The notes: generated by a model from the letters alone, not told the origin. A DNA stretch of 7,466 nucleotides from Oscillospiraceae bacterium (GCA_017848205.1 JAGDDO010000480.1:1-7466), one strand, 5' to 3'; counted from the first letter of the stretch, positions 1-5,917 are shown. Made by a program: numbers and translations.

Positions 1-72
1 CTCAAGCAGACCAAGGGTATCGAAAATGTTGAAATGCCGTCACCTGACGAGGTAATGGACGAAGAAGAGTGA
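1..72 (+). CDS. C-terminal end of an unidentified protein (5' truncated by window)
   Basis: An open frame enters from the left edge in frame 1 and stops at TGA 70-72, giving 23 residues. They include ENVEMPSPDEVMDEEE and are strongly acidic at the very end. The reading is supported by the intrinsic terminator starting about 30 bases after the stop on the same strand, the usual position for the end of a plus-strand gene. An acidic disordered tail of this kind occurs in many unrelated cytosolic proteins, so I cannot name the family from this fragment. No domain, membrane segment or catalytic motif is visible. Confidence 0.6.
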   Translation, partial: LKQTKGIENVEMPSPDEVMDEEE

Positions 73-103
73 TCTGACAGGATTCACATTAAATAAAATA
101 ATC

Positions 104-145
104 AAAGGCGTTACAGGACACGGAAGCTCCTGTAACGCCTTTTTT
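104..145 (+). terminator. Strong rho-independent terminator
   Basis: A perfect 12-bp stem (GGCGTTACAGGA, 107-118, pairing with 128-139) has a 9-base loop and is followed by six T residues (140-145). Three A residues before the stem (104-106) can extend the pairing into the T tract. It ends transcription of the gene whose stop codon is at 70-72. On the opposite strand the stem is followed by a moderately T-rich run, so it may also act as a weak backstop for minus-strand transcripts. Confidence 0.93.
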
Positions 146-170
146 GCCCCCCCGCCCAGAGATAGGGGTA

Positions 171-203
171 CAAAAAGAACGCCGGAACATCGCGTTCCGG
201 CGT
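171..203 (-). terminator. Rho-independent terminator of the minus-strand operon
   Basis: A perfect 10-bp stem (ACGCCGGAAC at 179-188, pairing with 194-203) encloses a 5-base loop. Read on the minus strand it is followed by T-C-TTTTT (172-178), the expected U tract; on the plus strand nothing T-rich follows. It lies 117 bases past the stop codon of the minus-strand gene ending at 320. The hairpin array at 222-311 would therefore be part of that mRNA's 3' untranslated region. Confidence 0.85.
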
Positions 204-221
204 ACTGTTGTGTAATAGGAA

Positions 222-311
222 ACGCTGATTTATGAATAAATCAGCGTGGGGCACGGGGCGAAGCCCCGAATTCTCCTCAACCGAAAATACGGCGAAGCCG
301 TATTTCCGGTT
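222..311. repeat. Array of three adjacent palindromes, REP-like intergenic element
   Basis: Three inverted repeats sit in close succession. The first (222-247) pairs ACGCTGATTTAT with its exact complement around a 2-base centre. The second (254-268) is CGGGGC-GAA-GCCCCG. The third (279-311) has 15-bp arms around GAA with a single mismatched pair (284/306). Palindromes two and three share a centre reading GGCGAAGCC, which contains GCGAAGC, a heptamer known from biophysical work to form an unusually stable DNA mini-hairpin. The third arm ends only 8 bases from the stop codon of the neighbouring minus-strand gene. None of the three has a T tract, so they are not simple terminators. They could protect the mRNA 3' end, bind a protein, or be a dispersed genomic repeat family. 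There is no second copy in this window. Confidence 0.8.
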
Positions 312-319
312 AAATCAAA

Positions 320-1753
320 TCAGTGATGTTTAGCGTCTTTCTTTGCTGCGTTCTTCTTTTCTCTTGCACTCATCATGACTTCAGTCTTGTCATTTTCGTC
401 CGGTTTACCGGCTGCTGATGATGAATTAAGGATGTCAGCAAGTCTGTCCTTAAAGATGGCGTTGTTGTCGCCTTCACCAATGTTAGTGCCGTATACTGAA
501 ACGGACTGTGTGTTGACTACTGATGAATGAACAGGAGCCTGAAGTTTGCTGCGGTAAGATGAAGTAGCTGAACCCTGCATTGTGTAAACGCTCTGCTGAC
601 CAGGAACGCCCTGAGCGCCCTGTGCAGCTGCCGGGTTAAGATAGAGACTCTGTCTGCCGCCGTTAGGCTGCTGGCCGTATGCGCTGCCCTGACCGCCGTA
701 CATGCTCTGCTGTCCGTACATCTGGCCGCCGTACATACCGTTCATAGGTCCCCCGTACATACCGTTCATCTGACCGCCGTACATGCCGTTCATACCCTGA
801 CCGTACATACCGTTCATCTGGCCGCCGTACATGCCGTTCATGCCCTGACCGCCGTACATACCGTTCTGCATCTGGCCGCCGTTCATGCTCTGCTGCTGCT
901 GATACATGCCGCCCTGCATCTGACCGCCGTACATGCCGTTCATACCCTGACCGCCGTACATACCGTTCTGCATCTGGCCACCGTTCATGTTCTGCTGCTG
1001 CTGATACATACCGTTCTGCATCTGGCCGCCAGGGTATCCGTTGTTAGCCATGTTCTGAACCTGGTTGATAACTTCAGCCTTGTCAGCCTGACTGCTTGAA
1101 AGTGACTGTCCGTTGAAAGGCTTGCTTTCATTTCCGTCCTGCTTGTCAGCAGATGACTCCCAGTCGTCAAATATCATCTGAAGTCCGGAAGCATCGATTC
1201 CTGCATGAGCAGCACTTCCTTCCGGTTCACCTGCACCCTGAGTAACAGGCTGCTGAGGAGCAGCTTCGGCATTCGGGTCTGCGTTCTGAGCAGGTGCCGG
1301 TGCTGCATTTTCAACTGGTTTTTTCTTTGCTTCCTCAGATGCGATCTGTTCAGCGAACTTGGCGATGTCACTGTTTACGGAAGTAAGAACAACCTTTGAG
1401 TTTTTACCCTGAAGTATGCTGCATTTAGCGTTTTCGCTGTTGATCTTTATGAGAAGTTCAAGACACTTCTGATAAGGATCGACAGGGAGCTTTGTCTTAG
1501 CATCGAGTGTTACGATGTGTTCAACTGCAGTTTCACCTGCAAGAAGCATTTTTGCAAGCGCTTCATCTTCGGAATGTGTTTCTTCTTCTTCGAAAGCGTC
1601 GTTGAGTCTCTTCCAGTTAGGTGCGCAGTAAATATTACCGGAAGATGCGGCAATTACAGTAATGGATGTGAGATTGATCTTGGATTTTTCGCATACTTCA
1701 ATTGCTTTATCAAGTTTCTCGGCCGCAGTTTCATATAATTTTGCAATTTCCAT
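320..1753 (-). CDS. Cytidine-deaminase-like N-terminal domain fused to Gly/Met/Gln/Asn/Tyr-rich low-complexity repeat protein
   Basis: This is a 477-residue protein of no family I can name. Residues 1-135 resemble the cytidine deaminase fold: a leading helix, a strand with SSGNIYCAPN (37-46), then H60-S61-E62 followed 31 residues later by P93-Y94-Q95-K96-C97. Active deaminases have [C/H]-A-E and, about 30 residues on, P-C-x-x-C. Here the first of the paired cysteines is Tyr94, so the zinc site looks incomplete. Residues 140-237 are an Ala/Pro/Gln/Ser-rich linker. Residues 238-365 are tandem GGQMNGMY, GGQGMNGMY and QQQQNMN type repeats, prion-like in composition. Residues 366-477 are Ser/Gln-rich and end in a basic tail (KKDAKHH). 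There is no signal peptide or membrane segment, so it is probably cytosolic. The start is supported by AGGA 8 bases upstream. It lies 103 bases after the second GGDEF gene with no promoter or terminator recognised between, so it is probably co-transcribed. The deaminase fold is inferred from spacing only. Confidence 0.85.
   Translation of the reverse strand: MEIAKLYETAAEKLDKAIEVCEKSKINLTSITVIAASSGNIYCAPNWKRLNDAFEEEETHSEDEALAKMLLAGETAVEHIVTLDAKTKLPVDPYQKCLELLIKINSENAKCSILQGKNSKVVLTSVNSDIAKFAEQIASEEAKKKPVENAAPAPAQNADPNAEAAPQQPVTQGAGEPEGSAAHAGIDASGLQMIFDDWESSADKQDGNESKPFNGQSLSSSQADKAEVINQVQNMANNGYPGGQMQNGMYQQQQNMNGGQMQNGMYGGQGMNGMYGGQMQGGMYQQQQSMNGGQMQNGMYGGQGMNGMYGGQMNGMYGQGMNGMYGGQMNGMYGGPMNGMYGGQMYGQQSMYGGQGSAYGQQPNGGRQSLYLNPAAAQGAQGVPGQQSVYTMQGSATSSYRSKLQAPVHSSVVNTQSVSVYGTNIGEGDNNAIFKDRLADILNSSSAAGKPDENDKTEVMMSAREKKNAAKKDAKHH
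659..1042 (-). repeat. Coding tandem repeat including a 102-bp direct duplication
   Basis: This stretch encodes the Gly/Met/Gln/Asn/Tyr-rich part (residues 238-365) of the 477-residue protein. Two consecutive 102-bp units, 827-928 and 929-1030, differ at 7 positions by hand count and encode the same 34-residue block (residues 276-309 and 242-275) apart from two residues. The remainder is made of shorter 24-27 bp units encoding GGQMNGMY or GQGMNGMY. The frame is kept throughout. The near identity of the two units, including most third codon positions, points to recent slippage or unequal recombination, so the copy number may vary between strains. Confidence 0.9.
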
Positions 1754-1856
1754 AGTTTTTGTCCTTTCCAGTTATTTCTGTGCCTGAAAAGCAAGCGACC
1801 GAATCAGGTGTGGATTTATGGCCGTGTTCTTTTCAGAGTAGTCAGATCAGATGTTA

Positions 1857-2783
1857 TCACATTCTGATCGAGTTGTTGAAGAAGTAGTGTGTATTCTTAC
1901 CGTTTGCCTTGGCAACAGAAAGCGCACTGCTTACGCACTTGAGAATTTCTGTTGAATCAGTGGCATTAAGTGGATATATAGCAACACCATAGCTCATTGT
2001 GATGTTGAGCTTGACGTCGTTAAACTTGATAGGCTCAGAAATAACTTCCTTGATAGTATCGATGTAGTTGAGTATTCCGCTTTCAGTTTCGTTTCCGAAG
2101 AGAATGAAACCGAACTCATCACCGTTGATCCTTGCAAGGAAGATGGAGTTGCCGCAGAGTTTCTTGAGTTTCTTGGAGTAAGAGCAGAGAACAGCGTCGC
2201 CGGCGTTATTGCCGAGATCGTTGTTGATGTCCTTGAAATTGTCGATGTTTGCTGCGATAACTGTGAAAGGCTGTGATGCAGTGATTGTTTCATCGATCTT
2301 TTCAATGAAAAGCTGTCTGTTAGGAAGACTTGTAAGAATGTCGTAGTAAGCAAGGTAAGTAAGCTTTTCGTCCTTAGCCTTGAGAATTCTGTTGGCATTC
2401 AGAAGTTCTTCATTGTTCTTTACGATTCTTCTGTAGAATATGTGAATGATAGTAGCAAGAATGATGGTAGCAACACAGGAGATAAGGCCTGTAAGAGCGG
2501 TTGAGTTCTGACCGTTCCTGATGGCACGTGCTGTTGCCATACCGGTCATTAAGATCTGGAAAGCGTTAGCACCAACGGCTGCAAAATAACCGTAGCGCGG
2601 AAAAGCAACTACTGCAAATGCAGAGAAGAGAAGGAGAAGCTGTGCAATGATACCCTGAAGAGGACCTTCAAGCTGTCCGATCTTCGGGAGGAAAAGTGTG
2701 ACGATAACGTAAATAATAATATAAATTATAGGCCCGATTATATCCATCGAGGTGGTTTTTTTCTGTATTTCCTTTTCTGACAT
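1857..2783 (-). CDS. Membrane-anchored GGDEF-domain protein with NGDEF motif (probably degenerate diguanylate cyclase)
   Basis: This 308-residue protein has four predicted membrane segments (about 14-32, 44-62, 66-84, 97-118), a short linker helix (119-140) and a C-terminal GGDEF domain (about 141-300) facing the cytosol. GGDEF domains make c-di-GMP from two GTP as dimers. Visible family motifs are YYDILTSLPNR (146-156), NIDNFKDIN (179-187) and NGDEF (220-224). By comparison with PleD, the guanine-binding residues are present (Asn187, Asp196). The first metal-binding Asp (PleD D327) is Asn179 and the first Gly of the signature is Asn220, while the acidic third signature position is kept (Asp222). 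There is no RxxD inhibitory site five residues before the motif. Activity is therefore doubtful. The start is set by GGAGGA 7 bases upstream. It begins 21 bases after the stop of the paralogous GGDEF gene, so the two are in one operon and probably arose by tandem duplication. The membrane part matches no sensor family I can name. Confidence 0.93.
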   Translation of the reverse strand: MSEKEIQKKTTSMDIIGPIIYIIIYVIVTLFLPKIGQLEGPLQGIIAQLLLLFSAFAVVAFPRYGYFAAVGANAFQILMTGMATARAIRNGQNSTALTGLISCVATIILATIIHIFYRRIVKNNEELLNANRILKAKDEKLTYLAYYDILTSLPNRQLFIEKIDETITASQPFTVIAANIDNFKDINNDLGNNAGDAVLCSYSKKLKKLCGNSIFLARINGDEFGFILFGNETESGILNYIDTIKEVISEPIKFNDVKLNITMSYGVAIYPLNATDSTEILKCVSSALSVAKANGKNTHYFFNNSIRM

Positions 2784-2804
2784 AGTTTGATCCTCCGTTA
2801 TTTA

Positions 2805-3800
2805 TCAGTACTGTTCATAGAAGCAAGGTCTGTTCTTGCCGTTTGACTTAGCGTATGAAACAGCGCTGTTGATGCATGTAAGAATTTCTGATGAAGAAAC
2901 AGCGTTGTTCGGATAAGAAGCGATACCGAAGCTTGCAGTTGATGAAATAACATCTGAGCCGATCTGGACAGGTTCTGAAAGAACGTTCTGTACCTTTTCG
3001 ATGAAGTTGAGAATGTTTGCTTCCGAGTTGTTGCCCTGAATGATAAATCCGAATTCGTTTCCTCCGATTCTTCCGAGAAATGTTGAATCGTCACAGAGAT
3101 TCTTGAATTTTTCGGCATAAGTTGCAAGAAGAACGTCACCTGATGAGCTTCCGTATGTGTTGTTGATCATCTTGAAGTTGTCAAGGTCGCAGAGAATAAC
3201 TGTGAAAGGCATGTTTGCGTTGTTTACGATAGATTCATCCATCTTTTCGATGAAAAGGTGTCTGTTAGGAAGGCTTGTGAGAACATCGTAGTAAGCAAGG
3301 TATGAGAGCTTTTCGTCCTTGTCCTTGATGATGCGGTTTGTTTCCATGAGCTGTTCGTAGCTCTTTGAAAGTTCGTGAGACTTCTGTGAGATCTTGTTTG
3401 CGAATACGTGAATGATAGTGCAGAGTACTACAGATGAGATAGGTACTATAAATCCAGGAATAGATGAAACATTGTGCTGCTTGATAGCCATTGTAAGAAC
3501 TATTGCTGTATTCAGAATGTTACAGAATACTGAGGCGATGTATCCCTTTTTACCTGTTGCAAGTACCATGAATGCTGAAAACAGAACTTCGATCTGTCCT
3601 ATTGTTCCGGCACCGGCTGTAAGCATTGCGAGCTTTACCTGAAGTTCAGGTGAGTTTGCGTACTGCTGCATAACTTTTCCGCGAACCATTCCGCCGAGTA
3701 CAAACTGGGCAAAATATATCATTGCGAGATAGGCGATAACATAAATCACGACGGCGACGATATGATTACCCTCTGGTTTTGCTTTTTCCTTTTTTGACAT
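2805..3800 (-). CDS. Membrane-anchored GGDEF-domain protein with GGNEF motif (probably degenerate diguanylate cyclase)
   Basis: This is the first gene of the minus-strand operon and encodes 331 residues. A short Lys-rich N-terminus precedes four predicted membrane segments (about 13-35, 66-82, 86-105, 115-134). A helical, possibly coiled-coil linker (135-163) follows, then a GGDEF domain (about 165-328). Motifs seen are YYDVLTSLPNR (170-180), DLDNFKMIN (205-213) and GGNEF (246-250). The first metal ligand (Asp205) and the guanine-binding residues (Asn213, Asp222) are kept. The third signature residue, which is Asp or Glu in active cyclases and binds catalytic metal, is Asn248. I checked this codon in the bases (minus-strand AAC). 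No RxxD inhibitory site precedes the motif. Loss of that acidic residue normally abolishes diguanylate cyclase activity, so a GTP- or c-di-GMP-related sensor or a heterodimer partner is more likely. The start is supported by GGAGGA 7 bases upstream. The consensus promoter at 3874-3902 drives it. Confidence 0.94.
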   Translation of the reverse strand: MSKKEKAKPEGNHIVAVVIYVIAYLAMIYFAQFVLGGMVRGKVMQQYANSPELQVKLAMLTAGAGTIGQIEVLFSAFMVLATGKKGYIASVFCNILNTAIVLTMAIKQHNVSSIPGFIVPISSVVLCTIIHVFANKISQKSHELSKSYEQLMETNRIIKDKDEKLSYLAYYDVLTSLPNRHLFIEKMDESIVNNANMPFTVILCDLDNFKMINNTYGSSSGDVLLATYAEKFKNLCDDSTFLGRIGGNEFGFIIQGNNSEANILNFIEKVQNVLSEPVQIGSDVISSTASFGIASYPNNAVSSSEILTCINSAVSYAKSNGKNRPCFYEQY

Positions 3801-3829
3801 ACTGAAATCCTCCGAATCAATAATATTTT

Positions 3830-3861
3830 TATATATCTGTTTAATATAAAATAGATATATA
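3830..3861 (-). other. AT-rich hairpin in the leader of the GGDEF operon
   Basis: Nine-bp arms (TATATATCT at 3830-3838 and its complement at 3853-3861) face each other across 14 bases; three more A-T pairs can form inside after one mismatch. It lies just downstream of the expected transcription start (about 3867) and upstream of the ribosome binding site at 3808-3813. It would be in the roughly 65-base untranslated leader. A/T-only pairing makes it weak, and it may be no more than chance in AT-rich DNA. Confidence 0.35.
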
Positions 3862-3873
3862 TTACTATTTTAT

Positions 3874-3902
3874 ATTATAGTACATTCAGCAATGATTGTC
3901 AA
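3874..3902 (-). promoter_or_regulatory. Perfect-consensus sigma-A promoter of the GGDEF operon
   Basis: On the minus strand the -35 box TTGACA (3897-3902) is followed by exactly 17 bases and the -10 box TATAAT (3874-3879). All twelve consensus positions match and the spacing is optimal. The expected transcription start is near 3867, leaving a leader of about 65 bases before the start codon at 3800. An intrinsically strong promoter of this kind usually needs a repressor. The palindrome over its -35 box is a candidate operator. Confidence 0.9.
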
Positions 3903-3916
3903 TGATAATCATGATG
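3892..3916. promoter_or_regulatory. Fur-box-like palindromic operator over the -35 box
   Basis: A 21-bp imperfect palindrome (3892-3912, one mismatched pair, centred on 3902) covers the -35 element of the GGDEF promoter. It overlaps GTCAATGATAATCATGATG (3898-3916), which matches the classical Fur box GATAATGATAATCATTATC at 15 of 19 positions by hand alignment. An inner perfect palindrome ATGAT-A-ATCAT sits at 3902-3912. Fur-family regulators (Fur, Zur, PerR) bind such overlapping repeats and repress by blocking RNA polymerase. Metal-dependent repression of the operon is my inference; another dimeric repressor could use the same symmetry. Confidence 0.5.
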
Positions 3917-4048
3917 TTTTGGCAGAACTGTACGAAAAAAACTAAAGTATTTAATATTCGTGAAAACCATACAGCGATTTTTTTTAAGCATGTTAGTTTT
4001 GAACAAAGAAACGCTGCCGGTGAACTGTAAAATCTAACCCCGGAAAGG

Positions 4049-4077
4049 TTGACAAAACTGCATTACTGTGTTATAGT
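4049..4077 (+). promoter_or_regulatory. Sigma-A promoter with extended -10 for pheB-hom
   Basis: The -35 box TTGACA (4049-4054) is separated by 17 bases from the -10 box TATAGT (4072-4077). A TG dinucleotide at 4069-4070 makes an extended -10. Transcription should start near 4084, giving a leader of about 50 bases before the ATG at 4133. The promoter is divergent from the GGDEF operon promoter, with about 145 bases between the two -35 boxes (3903-4048). That stretch holds an eight-T run (3978-3985) but no gene or other structure I can identify. Confidence 0.85.
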
Positions 4078-4121
4078 TATAAGGCTACAAATACAACTGT
4101 GTTTGTGTGATGGACTATTTC

Positions 4122-4125
4122 GAGG
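4122..4125 (+). promoter_or_regulatory. Ribosome binding site that fixes the pheB start
   Basis: GAGG lies 7 bases before ATG 4133. The longer open frame would start with TTG at 4049, which is the -35 box of the promoter, and so would lie upstream of the transcription start. ATG 4133 is therefore the real start. Confidence 0.8.
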
Positions 4126-4132
4126 TAATTTT

Positions 4133-4585
4133 ATGGATAATACACCAAATTCATCTTATCTTGTCGTTATAGATTCCCGTGTTATCCCTGAGGTCTTCGT
4201 AAAGGTACTTGAAGTCAAGAAGACCATTGCAAACAAGGAAGCCAGGAGTCTTGCAGCTGCCTGCAAGCAGTCAGGCATATCCAGAAGCGCGTACTACAAA
4301 TACAAAGATTATGTTTTCCTTTACGACGAACAGCATAATCAGCGCATCGTCACTCTTTACGCTGTCCTTAAGGACAGACCGGGAGTACTTGCAAATGTGC
4401 TTTCTGCGATCCATTCATCAGATGCGAATGTCATGACGCTCAATCAGAGTGTACCCGTCGACGGGGTTGCTCCGATAACCATGACTCTTAAACTCAATTC
4501 CGGAAACTACAACGAAGATGATCTTAAATCTTCTGTCAAGGCAGTGGACGGAGTTGTTGAGGTGCGTGTTCTCAACAGGGAATAA
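4133..4585 (+). CDS. pheB: UPF0735/PheB-type ACT domain-containing protein
   Basis: This 150-residue cytosolic protein is a full-length member of the UPF0735 (PheB) family, whose members are about 145-150 residues. From memory it follows the Bacillus subtilis PheB pattern closely: an N-terminal YLVV...IPEVFVKVLEVKK stretch (9-30), a helix-turn-helix-like segment with SGISRSAYYKYKDYVF (47-62), and a C-terminal ACT domain (about 71-148) with the ligand-loop motif DRPGVL (81-86). ACT domains typically bind amino acids and control biosynthetic enzymes. Despite its gene symbol, a role in phenylalanine synthesis for this family is not well established. Here the next gene is homoserine dehydrogenase, 83 bases on, with no terminator between. 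A regulatory role in threonine/methionine synthesis is a reasonable inference. The ATG start is chosen because the promoter and ribosome binding site lie just upstream. Confidence 0.92.
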   Translation: MDNTPNSSYLVVIDSRVIPEVFVKVLEVKKTIANKEARSLAAACKQSGISRSAYYKYKDYVFLYDEQHNQRIVTLYAVLKDRPGVLANVLSAIHSSDANVMTLNQSVPVDGVAPITMTLKLNSGNYNEDDLKSSVKAVDGVVEVRVLNRE

Positions 4586-4657
4586 TTCACTACAATTAAT
4601 TATTATAATATTGTTTTACGGTCAAATTAGCTGTGCACGGTTCGTGTGCAGGGAAAC

Positions 4658-4661
4658 GGAG
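4658..4661 (+). promoter_or_regulatory. Ribosome binding site that fixes the hom start
   Basis: GGAG lies 7 bases before ATG 4669. A GTG at 4633 in the same frame would add 12 residues, but it has no ribosome binding site and would place extra residues before the Rossmann strand (KIAVLGYGTVG) that normally begins this enzyme. The intervening bases can form a small hairpin (TGCAC 4634-4638 with 4646-4650) just before the ribosome binding site. Confidence 0.8.
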
Positions 4662-4668
4662 TTTTATT

Positions 4669-5886
4669 ATGTCTAAAATAGCAGTTCTCGGTTACGGTAC
4701 AGTTGGTTCAGGTGTTGTTGAACTTTTCTATAAGAACAAGGAGAGCATACTGAAGAAAGTCGGTTCAGATGCTGACATCAAATACATCCTTGACATCAGA
4801 GACTTTTCCGGAAGTCCTTACAGTGACAAGTTCACCAAAGATATAAACGACATTCTGAACGATGATGAAGTTACTGTTGTTGCCGAGTGCATGGGCGGTG
4901 TTACATTCGCTTACGATTTCGTAAAGGCATGCCTTCAGAAGGGAAAGAGCGTTTCAACATCAAACAAGGAACTTGTTGCAAAGAAAGGCGCTGAGCTTCT
5001 TGCAATAGCAAAGGAGAAAAACTGCAACTTCTTCTTCGAGGCAAGCGTCGGCGGTGCTATCCCGATAATCAGACCGCTTCACAAGTGTCTTGCTGCCAAT
5101 GACATAACAGGTATCGCAGGTATCCTCAACGGTACTACAAACTTCATTCTCGGCAAGATGATCAACGACAGCATGGACTTCGCTGATGCTCTTAAGATGG
5201 CTCAGGATCTCGGCTACGCTGAAAAGGATCCTACAGCAGATATCGAAGGACACGACGCATGCAGAAAGATATGCATTCTTTCATCACTCGTTACAGGAAA
5301 GCACATCTATCCTGACCGCGTATTCACACAGGGCATCACAGCTATCACACTCAAGGACGTAAAGCTCGCAGATAAATTCGGCGCTGCCATAAAGCTTATC
5401 GCAAGCATGAAGAAGCTTGAAAACGGAAAGATCATTCCTATGGTAATGCCAATGCTCGTTCCGTACGACAATCTCATTTCAAGAGTAGATGACGTTTTCA
5501 ACGCAGTAATGGTATTCGGTGACGGTATCGACCGTGCAATGTTCTACGGACGCGGTGCCGGCATGCTTCCTACAGCAAGTGCTGTTCTCGGCGACGTTAT
5601 CGAGGAACTCAAGACAGAAGAGATCGGAACAGACAGAGCCCAGACATGGGAAGACTGCAACAACGATGAGATCGTTGCAGACTACAGGGAAAGCAGTGCT
5701 AGAATGTATTTCAGAGTTTCAGCAGGCTGCACTCTTGTTCCTGAAGGTGCTGAAATTATTGAAAACGGTTCTGAACTCGCATTCGTTACAAAGTCCATGA
5801 CATTTGCAGAAGCTGAAAAGCTCGAAGCTTCCGTTAAGGCTGCAGGCTGCGAAGTCAAGTCAAGAATCGCTGTTCTCGACATCTGA
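4669..5886 (+). CDS. hom: Homoserine dehydrogenase
   Basis: This 405-residue cytosolic enzyme reduces L-aspartate 4-semialdehyde to L-homoserine with NAD(P)H, the branch point to threonine and methionine. The N-terminal Rossmann fold carries GYGTVG (8-13). Lys100 in SNKELVA and Asp196 and Lys200 match the catalytic Lys117, Asp219 and Lys223 of the yeast enzyme, and Glu185 matches its homoserine-binding Glu208. Residues 178-200 fit the PROSITE homoserine dehydrogenase signature (AQDLGYAEKDP through K200) in full. The C-terminal part (about 343-405) looks like a shortened ACT domain. It has the first strand (ARMYFRVSAG) and the last strand-helix-strand, but the helix and strand that normally carry the PGVL ligand loop are missing. 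B. subtilis Hom is about 433 residues with a complete ACT domain. The enzyme may therefore not sense threonine by itself; the adjacent PheB-type ACT protein is a candidate regulator (inference). It is followed 37 bases later by a terminator. Confidence 0.97.
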   Translation: MSKIAVLGYGTVGSGVVELFYKNKESILKKVGSDADIKYILDIRDFSGSPYSDKFTKDINDILNDDEVTVVAECMGGVTFAYDFVKACLQKGKSVSTSNKELVAKKGAELLAIAKEKNCNFFFEASVGGAIPIIRPLHKCLAANDITGIAGILNGTTNFILGKMINDSMDFADALKMAQDLGYAEKDPTADIEGHDACRKICILSSLVTGKHIYPDRVFTQGITAITLKDVKLADKFGAAIKLIASMKKLENGKIIPMVMPMLVPYDNLISRVDDVFNAVMVFGDGIDRAMFYGRGAGMLPTASAVLGDVIEELKTEEIGTDRAQTWEDCNNDEIVADYRESSARMYFRVSAGCTLVPEGAEIIENGSELAFVTKSMTFAEAEKLEASVKAAGCEVKSRIAVLDI

Positions 5887-5917
5887 TTTTAAACAATATT
5901 TATATATAACATATAAT

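Noticed and set aside
147..168. C-rich run opposite GGGG as a possible quadruplex or hairpin
   Set aside because: There is one C7 run and short neighbours only; it does not make four G tracts on either strand, and it lies between two convincing terminators.
659..1042. CRISPR-like or non-coding tandem array
   Set aside because: The repeats have no unique spacers, keep the reading frame and encode a regular amino acid pattern, so they are a coding repeat.
1205..1738. Plus-strand open frames opposite the 477-residue gene
   Set aside because: They are shadows of the minus-strand coding region, with no recognisable domain, ribosome binding site or promoter.
1784..1836. Inverted repeat CTGAAAAG / CTTTTCAG between the second GGDEF gene and the 477-residue gene
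   Set aside because: An 8-bp stem with a 37-base loop and no U tract is too weak to call a terminator or operator.
3917..4048. Possible small gene or RNA in the divergent intergenic region
   Set aside because: No open frame with a ribosome binding site, no convincing hairpin and no terminator; only A and T runs.
4633..4668. Upstream GTG start adding 12 residues to homoserine dehydrogenase
   Set aside because: There is no ribosome binding site before GTG 4633, while GGAG is well placed before ATG 4669 and the Rossmann strand begins there.
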